A DNA stretch of 7,378 nt from an uncultured Bacilli bacterium. Its GTDB lineage: Bacteria > Bacillota_I > Bacilli_A > RF39 > UBA660. The notes beneath the pieces were generated by a model that saw only the letters and a program-made list of their open reading frames with translations, did not search any database and was not told the origin of the DNA. The DNA lies in contig CANQYA010000047.1 in assembly GCA_947627965.1 (NCBI GenBank), positions 1-7,378 on the forward strand, given 5' to 3'. How positions within the stretch are numbered: the first letter of the stretch is position 1; each line of letters starts with the position of its first letter. Positions 1 to 5,124 of this stretch are shown piece after piece. A program made the translations under genes and the position numbers.

Positions 1-30
1 GAATGTTTTAGGTGTGGAAATAAATTTTAA
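1..30 (+). CDS. C-terminal tail of a truncated upstream gene, probable zinc-ribbon end
   Basis: The window opens in a reading frame that gives E-C-F-R-C-G-N-K-F and then TAA at 28-30. C-x-x-C-G-N-K-F is the usual shape of one knuckle of a bacterial zinc ribbon, and it resembles the first knuckle (C-P-N-C-G-N-K) of the large protein starting at 323. The inference is that a protein with a zinc ribbon at its very C-terminus ends here, with the rest outside the window. Only nine codons are visible, so chance cannot be excluded and no function can be given. No clear terminator follows the stop immediately. Confidence 0.4.
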   Translation, partial: ECFRCGNKF

Positions 31-212
31 GGTACAAAAATATTTAATTATTTACTTTAGAGTAGCTTTTGTTGGTACTTATTGGATATAGTTTTACAAA
101 AATAATAGTTAACTAACTAAAGCTAAGAATGTAATAATAAATAATTTAAATAATTTTAATTAGAAATAGAAATAATGGGGATTGTTGGAGTAGTGAGATT
201 AATTATAGCGAT

Positions 213-218
213 TATAAT
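213..218 (+). promoter_or_regulatory. Possible -10 box (TATAAT) for the vWA/peptidase gene
   Basis: A perfect TATAAT lies 104 bases before the start codon at 323. The only -35 candidate at acceptable spacing is the poor TAGTGA at 191-196 (16-base spacer), so the promoter is tentative. Initiation near 225 would give a leader of about 98 bases that contains the terminator at 274-306, which makes an attenuated leader possible. Confidence 0.35.
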
Positions 219-241
219 AATTTTTGCTCAATAACAATTTC

Positions 242-253
242 AGCTGAAGCAAA
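242..253 (+). promoter_or_regulatory. Candidate antiterminator arm
   Basis: These 12 bases can pair, with two G-U wobbles, with 284-295. That target covers the terminator loop and the first five bases of its 3' arm. The pairing contains the run GAAGCAAA against TTTGCTTT. Forming it would break half of the terminator stem, so the two structures exclude each other. The left arm also overlaps a small self-palindrome, TTCAGCTGAA (239-248). This is seen by hand pairing only; a regulatory role is inferred. Confidence 0.4.
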
Positions 254-273
254 GTAAAACTAAATATTAAATA

Positions 274-306
274 AGGATAACTATTTGCTTTAGTTATTCT
301 TTTTTT
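274..306 (+). terminator. Intrinsic terminator, attenuator-like, just upstream of the vWA/peptidase gene
   Basis: AGGATAACTA (274-283) pairs with TAGTTATTCT (291-300) over 10 base pairs with one G-U. The loop TTTGCTT lies between them, and a run of seven T follows (300-306). The ribosome binding site of the next gene starts only about three bases later. Because the upstream partial gene ends at base 30, some 240 bases away, a leader attenuator is more attractive than a plain terminator of that gene, but either is possible. Confidence 0.7.
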
Positions 307-322
307 AGAAAGGAGAGTATTT

Positions 323-3163
323 ATGTTTTGCCCAAATTGTGGAAACAAACTGAATGGTAATGAAGAATTTTGTCCTAGTTGTGGCAAAAATACAAAAGAA
401 TTACTAAGTTCTAAGCAAAAATTACAAGAGAATGATAACGTTCAACCAATTAAACAAGCAAGTTCAAGTACAAATGTTACTATGACAGAAAAATTTTCAA
501 AAAATAGTTCCCATTTTATGAAAACCAAAATTAATAAAATGCAAAACTTTGTTACTAAGCACAAAAAACATATTACCATAGCATGTTGCTGTGTCTTAGT
601 AATAGGTATTGGAGTATTTTTATATAGTTATTTTTTTGGATTTGAAAAATTAAGTTGGAACGACGATTATCCTGATTACAAATTGACTTATGTAACCCAA
701 TCAGATGTAAAATTAGGGATAAATTTCTCTAACGATAAAGAAATTGATAAGATAAAATATTCTTATACTTGTGGAGAAACTGAATTAAATGGTTTAGAAG
801 TAAAATGGAATTTAACTGAAGCCATGGGAAAATGCAAGATAACAGCTACTTATAAATTAAGGAAAATAAGTAAGGAATATCAAGTTATACCCTTTGATAC
901 GAAGGAAGAAGAATTATCTCTAGATTATGAAATAGATTTAGATTCTGACGAGGATTTGGATTTTGATAATTTGACTAATAAACAAGAAAAGGAATATAAA
1001 ACTGATCCATTATTAGCTGATAGTGATATGGATGGTTTAGATGATGGCTACGAAATTATTACAAGTAAAACTGATCCCAATAAAATGGATACAGATAATG
1101 ATGGCTTAAATGATTATGACGAAATAGAATTAGGTTTAGATCCATTAAAGCCAGATTCCCAAGGTGACGGAAAAAAAGATGGAGAAAGAACACTAACTTA
1201 TGATTATTCAATAGACGGATTAAAACTTTCTATCACTGGTAAAGGAAATATTGCTAGTACGATAGCTGAGATAAATCCAAATACTAAAATCAGTAACAAA
1301 AAAGGTATGATTGATAACTTATATACATTATATACTGATGGTAATATCGATGAAGCTGTAGTTACATTTTCATATACTGACGAAGATTTATTAAAGTATG
1401 GGTTAAACGAAGATAATTTATCTATATACTATTACAATGAAAAAAACTCAAAATATGAAAAAGTAGAAACAACTATCGATAAAGAAAATAATACTTTAAC
1501 AGCTAAATTAAAACATTTTTCTAATTATGTAATAGGTGATGAGATATTAATAAATGAAGAAGAAACTACTCAAATATTGTTTATTCTTGATAATTCTTGG
1601 AGTATGTATAGTGATGAACAATATGAGAAAATAACTGGAAAAAAGTATAATACAGGAGGATTTTCTGTGGGGTCTTCTTTGGATGGCTTTGATAAAGAAG
1701 GAATAAGGTTTACATTAACAAGTGAGTTAGTATCAAGATTGTCTCAAAAAAATTATCAATTGGGATTATCAGAGTTTAGAAGCGATTATGCTAATGCCGC
1801 TACAATAGGAACTAGTGCTTCTTCGATTAAATCTATATTGAGTGGAATGAATGGTAATTTTATAACTAAATTGGAAGGTACTAATATAGGAAATGCATTA
1901 ACAAAGGGTATTGAAGAATTTTCTTCTGGTAGTGATAATAAGTTTATTGTTATATTAACTGATGGGCAAGATTCGGCTTTAAAAAGTAGAACTAAAAAAA
2001 TAATTGAAGAAGCAATTTCCAAAGATGTAAAAATTTGTTCAATAGGTTTTGGTGGTGGTTCATATAATATCGAATTATCAAATATTTCTAATGCCACAGG
2101 TTGTAAATTCTTTTCTTCAAGCAATGTCGATGGTTTAGATGAGTTATTTGAGAATATCGGTGCTGAATTAGATAATGATTTAGTAGATATTAATAACGAT
2201 GGAAAAGTAGATGGTATATTAATAGCTGATAGTGGTTTCGTAGTAAACCGTGACGGATTTTCTTTCGATAATTATGGAACAAATTTATCAGAGGGCGGAC
2301 ATTGTTTTGGAATGGCCACTTTTGCAGAATTATATTATAAAAAAGTATTGCCATTAAAAATTGATACTCTTAATTTAAAACAAGACGAGAAATATTATGG
2401 ATATAATTTATCTAATACATATTTTAGAAATTATAATAATTTGTATGATTATAAATTAAAAACCGACGCTTTAAAATATGGATTTGGTTACGCTATTTTT
2501 GGCGAAGATACTCCTCCAGATTTTAGAGGAGGAAAGGATAATGTACTAATTATTAATGATAAGTATAAAAAAGAAATAGAAAATTCTGGTATTTACGATA
2601 TCGTTACAGAAAAGATGGTATTATCTAAGGCTGAACAAATAAAAAGATGGGGAGCAAAGTATAAAAAGTATGAATACGCATTGTTAAATGAAGATAAGAT
2701 ACAAAAAAGTAGTTCTTTTAACAATGACGATAAGCAATTGCTTAATGCTATATATACAAGTTTTATAAAACAAAATTCAACAGTTTACTATTCGTCAGCA
2801 ATGGATACGACTTTATGGGTAAGAAACTTTTTAGGTAGAGAAGATACAGAATATGCTGGAGCACTAGGCTTTATAAACATAATGAAGACGAGATTAAATG
2901 ATTATGACCCTATAGTAATGGTATCAAGCTACAATGGTGGATTACATGCTATTAATGCAATTAATTTGGTACGTGATATTGAAAATCCTAATTATTATTA
3001 TATAGGTGTTTATGATAATAATTACTCTGGTGAAAAAAGATATGTAGATATAGAATGTAAAAAAGATAAATGCGTGACAAAAGCAAATTCTTATTATTCT
3101 AGCTCAAAAAAACCTATTAGAGTGACACCTTCATTAGAATATGATTTGGCATTTTTTGAATAA
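323..3163 (+). CDS. Membrane-anchored zinc-ribbon / TSP3 / vWA / papain-like peptidase surface protein
   Basis: 946 residues, start chosen for AAGGAG at 310-315, seven bases before ATG. Domains in order: zinc ribbon (C3, C6, C17, C20); a basic linker; one membrane helix at about 84-105 after K79-K82, predicting a cytosolic ribbon and an outside C-terminus; an Ig-like beta-rich stretch at about 107-195 (C150 and C171 could form a disulfide); acidic thrombospondin-type-3 calcium repeats at 207-287; a beta-rich domain ending H398-F-S-N-Y402; and a von Willebrand A domain at about 416-616 with MIDAS D423-x-S425-x-S427, T520 and D547. A DxNxDGxxD calcium loop follows at 622-630. The last 300 residues carry G-G-H-C661-F-G-M, H875 and Y-D898-N-N, the order of a papain-like triad. 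No sortase motif is seen. The inferred role is a calcium-dependent surface binding protein with protein-cleaving or transferring activity; the substrate is unknown. The peptidase call is less sure than the vWA call. Confidence 0.93.
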   Translation: MFCPNCGNKLNGNEEFCPSCGKNTKELLSSKQKLQENDNVQPIKQASSSTNVTMTEKFSKNSSHFMKTKINKMQNFVTKHKKHITIACCCVLVIGIGVFLYSYFFGFEKLSWNDDYPDYKLTYVTQSDVKLGINFSNDKEIDKIKYSYTCGETELNGLEVKWNLTEAMGKCKITATYKLRKISKEYQVIPFDTKEEELSLDYEIDLDSDEDLDFDNLTNKQEKEYKTDPLLADSDMDGLDDGYEIITSKTDPNKMDTDNDGLNDYDEIELGLDPLKPDSQGDGKKDGERTLTYDYSIDGLKLSITGKGNIASTIAEINPNTKISNKKGMIDNLYTLYTDGNIDEAVVTFSYTDEDLLKYGLNEDNLSIYYYNEKNSKYEKVETTIDKENNTLTAKLKHFSNYVIGDEILINEEETTQILFILDNSWSMYSDEQYEKITGKKYNTGGFSVGSSLDGFDKEGIRFTLTSELVSRLSQKNYQLGLSEFRSDYANAATIGTSASSIKSILSGMNGNFITKLEGTNIGNALTKGIEEFSSGSDNKFIVILTDGQDSALKSRTKKIIEEAISKDVKICSIGFGGGSYNIELSNISNATGCKFFSSSNVDGLDELFENIGAELDNDLVDINNDGKVDGILIADSGFVVNRDGFSFDNYGTNLSEGGHCFGMATFAELYYKKVLPLKIDTLNLKQDEKYYGYNLSNTYFRNYNNLYDYKLKTDALKYGFGYAIFGEDTPPDFRGGKDNVLIINDKYKKEIENSGIYDIVTEKMVLSKAEQIKRWGAKYKKYEYALLNEDKIQKSSSFNNDDKQLLNAIYTSFIKQNSTVYYSSAMDTTLWVRNFLGREDTEYAGALGFINIMKTRLNDYDPIVMVSSYNGGLHAINAINLVRDIENPNYYYIGVYDNNYSGEKRYVDIECKKDKCVTKANSYYSSSKKPIRVTPSLEYDLAFFE
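941..1183 (+). repeat. Acidic calcium-binding (thrombospondin type 3) repeats inside the surface protein
   Basis: Residues 207-287 contain four related Asp-rich units beginning at D207, D233, D256 and D278, spaced about 22-26 residues apart. The best two read D-S-D-M-D-G-L-D-D and D-T-D-N-D-G-L-N-D, each followed by an aromatic/acidic segment and a T/L-D-P turn. This is the known calcium-binding TSP3 pattern, often used as a rigid stalk in secreted bacterial proteins. The first and last units are degenerate. Confidence 0.85.
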
Positions 3164-3198
3164 ATAATAAGAACATGATAAAAAAAAGGAATGCTTTT

Positions 3199-3291
3199 AT
3201 GAAACTTTTAGTTAGTATTTCAATTATACTAATGGCACTTTATTCCATTTTTGGTTATTTATTAATTATAAGATATTTTTATATAGAATAA
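3199..3291 (+). CDS. Small single-helix membrane peptide (30 aa)
   Basis: ATG at 3199 is preceded by AAAAAAAGGA (3181-3190) at eight bases, and the frame closes with TAA at 3289-3291. The 30-residue product starts M-K-L-L-V-S-I and is hydrophobic through about residue 25 with a single glycine. It ends R-Y-F-Y-I-E, so it looks like one membrane helix with a short charged tail. It begins 35 bases after the surface-protein stop on the same strand and could be co-transcribed. An in-frame ATG at 3175 would add eight residues (M-I-K-K-R-N-A-F) but has no ribosome binding site. I do not recognise the family. It could be an accessory peptide, a toxin-like membrane peptide or a chance frame. Confidence 0.45.
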   Translation: MKLLVSISIILMALYSIFGYLLIIRYFYIE

Positions 3292-3361
3292 GAAAAGAAA
3301 TTCTATGCCCATAATATCCTCTCAGTAGATATTCTTCTTCTTGTTTTATGACCTTTCAAAT

Positions 3362-3390
3362 ATCTAAACTTAATTACCTTAGATTTTTTT
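3362..3390 (+). terminator. Possible weak terminator after the surface-protein/small-peptide unit
   Basis: ATCTAA (3362-3367) pairs with TTAGAT (3379-3384) around an 11-base loop, followed by seven T (3384-3390). The stem is short and A-T-rich, so this is a weak candidate. Its position fits the end of the transcript that carries the surface-protein gene and the small membrane peptide. Confidence 0.35.
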
Positions 3391-3500
3391 GGAAAACTAA
3401 AAGGAAAGAAACTAGTAATTTTTTGGTAAAAATATTAAATGATTTATAAAGATTTAAACAAAAGAAATGTTAACGAAAATAACGGTACTTGCCCTTTCTT

Positions 3501-3532
3501 GAGGTGATTAATATGTCACTTCTTTTTATTTT
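3501..3532 (+). terminator. Hairpin with T-rich tail, possible terminator
   Basis: GAGGTGA (3501-3507) pairs with TCACTTC (3516-3522) over seven base pairs including one G-U, with the loop TTAATATG. A T-rich tail (T5-A-T4) follows. The same bases also read as a ribosome binding site plus an ATG at 3513 opening a 10-codon frame (M-S-L-L-F-I-L-L-K-F), so the hairpin may act as a terminator, hide a start site, or both. Confidence 0.4.
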
Positions 3533-3682
3533 ATTGAAATTTTAAATGATGTATTTATGCCAATTTATGTAAAAAAGGCGATGTTTAATTTTAAGTTATC
3601 CTCCTTAGTTTAAGGATCAAAATAACGTTAACATTTTTAAAATTACATTTATTTTTAACTTTAAATTTGTGGCAATATTTTG

Positions 3683-3711
3683 TTGAATATTAACAAAAAA
3701 GTATATATAAT
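3683..3711 (+). promoter_or_regulatory. Sigma-A-type promoter of the DUF4234/SHOCT gene
   Basis: TTGAAT (3683-3688) and TATAAT (3706-3711) are separated by exactly 17 bases. The predicted start near 3718 falls at the beginning of the AAAGGAGAG ribosome binding site (3718-3726), so the untranslated leader would be only about 16 bases. An inverted repeat TTTTGTT/AACAAAA (3678-3684/3692-3698) is centred on the end of the -35 box and could be an operator. Confidence 0.75.
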
Positions 3712-3733
3712 TTAATTAAAGGAGAGTTGTAAA

Positions 3734-4846
3734 ATGTTTATTGGTTATTTAAGATTATTTTTGCTTATCGTTTTTATGATAGCATTAGTTACTGTTTTAG
3801 CTGTTAATTATAGCAAGATGGACGAAAAAATAAATATAATATTAGGAGTTCTTTTTGTGGAACTGGCTATATATTCCTTATTTTCATTAAGCTTATTAGC
3901 AGTAGCTATCTATGCTTATGGAGCAGTAGTTTGCTTTTTAAAGAAAAAAGATGTTCCTGTAATTGTGTTAGCCAGTTTATTACTGTTAAGTGACTTTATT
4001 TTACTATTAAATTCATTTAATATTTGGCGAATATTAAGGTTACTATCATGTGCAACGATTTTACTTTTATCTTTCAAAGATAAAGTACCAGAGTTAAAAA
4101 AATACGATGATTATGTGAAAAAAGCTTGGTTTGTGCCAGCAATTGTTTATTTTGCTACTTTGATTATAGAATATCGTTTCTATTGGCAATTTTCTATTTC
4201 TTTCGTTGTAGCATTAGCAAACGTAATAATATGGATTTTAATATCTAGTATTTATTTACTTTTAGCAAGATATATTATCTTTTTCAAAGGGGATACTAAA
4301 GAAAATCAATCAATAAAAGAACTTAAAGAGAAAATTGACAATACAATTAATAATGATGATTATACTATTGATATAGTAAAGCACATCTTATTATTAGTGT
4401 TTACTTTTGGAATTTGGAAATTTATATGGATATATAGGACAACAAAATTTTTAAATGAAGATAAAGACGAAGAATATCGCGATCCAACGACAAAATTAAT
4501 TTTATGTATTTTTGTACCATTTTATCTAGTTTACTGGACTTATAAAACAGCTCAAAGAATTGATCGTTTACTAGATAAGAAAAATTTACAAGGGGACATG
4601 ACTAATATCTGTTTAATATTTTCTATAATCGCTCCTATTATCCCGCCAATACTATTACAAGAAAAAATTAATTTAATTGTTAGTACTAAAGACGAAAAAG
4701 TTAAAAAAAGTAAAAAAACAAATAAAAAAGAACCTGAAAAAGAATTTGATGTAGTAGAACAATTAAAAGCTTATAAAGAATTATTGGATACAGGGGTTAT
4801 TACAGAAGAAGAATTTGAGAAAAAGAAAAAAGAATTATTAAAATAA
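3734..4846 (+). CDS. Polytopic membrane protein with DUF4234-like core and C-terminal SHOCT domain
   Basis: 370 residues, start set by GGAG at 3721-3724, nine bases before ATG. The N-terminal half holds about five or six hydrophobic helices (about 5-25, 36-69, 74-93, 98-114, 132-148, 153-183). A charged linker (184-210) leads to a segment resembling DUF4234: helices at about 214-233, 254-270 and 290-308, with F-G-I-W-K-F-I-W-I-Y-R-T-T (225-237) and Y-W-T-Y-K (267-271). A Lys-rich linker (319-336) precedes a C-terminal helical hairpin, L-K-A-Y-K-E-L-L-D-T-G-V-I-T-E-E-E-F (344-361), which is the classic SHOCT pattern, a small module linked to oligomerisation. Its biochemical function is unknown; a membrane scaffold or sensor is a guess. 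It appears to be transcribed alone, with its own promoter and terminator. Confidence 0.92.
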   Translation: MFIGYLRLFLLIVFMIALVTVLAVNYSKMDEKINIILGVLFVELAIYSLFSLSLLAVAIYAYGAVVCFLKKKDVPVIVLASLLLLSDFILLLNSFNIWRILRLLSCATILLLSFKDKVPELKKYDDYVKKAWFVPAIVYFATLIIEYRFYWQFSISFVVALANVIIWILISSIYLLLARYIIFFKGDTKENQSIKELKEKIDNTINNDDYTIDIVKHILLLVFTFGIWKFIWIYRTTKFLNEDKDEEYRDPTTKLILCIFVPFYLVYWTYKTAQRIDRLLDKKNLQGDMTNICLIFSIIAPIIPPILLQEKINLIVSTKDEKVKKSKKTNKKEPEKEFDVVEQLKAYKELLDTGVITEEEFEKKKKELLK

Positions 4847-4849
4847 TAA

Positions 4850-4884
4850 AAATGCACTTTCATTTATTGAGAGTGTATTTTTTT
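4850..4884 (+). terminator. Intrinsic terminator after the DUF4234/SHOCT gene
   Basis: ATGCACTTTC (4852-4861) pairs with GAGAGTGTAT (4869-4878), 10 base pairs with two G-U, around the loop ATTTATT. A run of seven T ends at 4884, and flanking A's before the stem can extend the pairing. It begins three bases after the stop codon at 4844-4846. Confidence 0.8.
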
Positions 4885-4903
4885 AATATGGGCATATTAA
4901 AAA
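4880..4903. repeat. Near-perfect 24-base dyad next to the terminator
   Basis: TTTTTAATATG (4880-4890) and CATATTAAAAA (4893-4903) are perfect inverted arms around a central GG. The left arm reuses the T-run of the preceding terminator. The two-base spacer is too tight for a full hairpin, so a DNA-binding dyad is at least as likely as an RNA structure. No promoter was seen right beside it. Confidence 0.5.
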
Positions 4904-5052
4904 TAGAGTAATCTTTTAGTAAATGTAATACCTATATAAAAAGTTAAATTTTAGTAACTTATGATTAAAAAGGTACAGTTTATTTATAAATAATGATAGC
5001 TATTAACACATTATTTAGATACTCATGTTATTATTTAATTTTACTAACCAAT

Positions 5053-5087
5053 AATATTTGTGTTACAATAAATTAATCACAAATATT
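5053..5087 (+). promoter_or_regulatory. 10-base inverted repeat upstream of cysS, possible operator
   Basis: AATATTTGTG (5053-5062) and CACAAATATT (5078-5087) are perfect inverted arms with a 15-base spacer. The right arm covers the place where a -35 box would lie for the TATAAT at 5102. This fits a dimeric repressor site. A transcript started further upstream could instead fold it into a hairpin, followed by a few T's at 5092-5096. Confidence 0.4.
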
Positions 5088-5101
5088 TCATCTTTTTATA
5101 G

Positions 5102-5107
5102 TATAAT
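5102..5107 (+). promoter_or_regulatory. -10 box of the cysS-yugP operon
   Basis: A perfect TATAAT lies 17 bases before the cysS ATG. The -35 region (about 5079-5084) is not canonical. Initiation near 5114 would leave a leader of roughly 11 bases, just enough for the GAGGTGA ribosome binding site (5114-5120). A second promoter further upstream cannot be excluded. No T-box signature (the conserved GGUGG-containing element) is visible in the 278-base upstream gap. Confidence 0.55.
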
Positions 5108-5124
5108 TAAAATGAGGTGACAGA

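Larger units (their letters stand above)
3292..3733. other. Long intergenic region without a convincing gene
   Basis: No frame here resembles a protein. It holds possible weak terminators (3362-3390 and 3501-3532), a compact dyad TCCTTA-GTT-TAAGGA at 3602-3616 nested inside GTTAT/ATAAC (3595-3599/3622-3626), and an 11-base inverted pair AAATGTTAACG (3465-3475) and CGTTAACATTT (3626-3636). A good promoter lies at the right edge. The spacing of about 440 bases is large compared with the 11-base cysS-yugP gap, so an unrecognised small RNA or decayed gene is possible. Confidence 0.5.

Noticed and set aside
199..387. 62-codon minus-strand frame over the leader and zinc ribbon
   Set aside because: It is the antisense shadow of the zinc-ribbon codons and leader; its repeated P-Q-x-G-Q-N simply mirrors the two Cys knuckles.
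1786..2124. 112-codon minus-strand frame inside the vWA domain
   Set aside because: It lies wholly antisense to well-supported vWA coding sequence containing MIDAS residues T520 and D547, and has no recognisable product.
3262..3312. 16-codon minus-strand frame (starts M-G-I-E-F) with an AGAGG site, antisense to the small membrane peptide
   Set aside because: Very short, no convincing promoter, and the sense-strand peptide is the better explanation. An antisense RNA here remains only a possibility.
4847..5124. T-box riboswitch upstream of cysS
   Set aside because: No conserved T-box core or specifier stem was found, and the likely start site leaves almost no leader.
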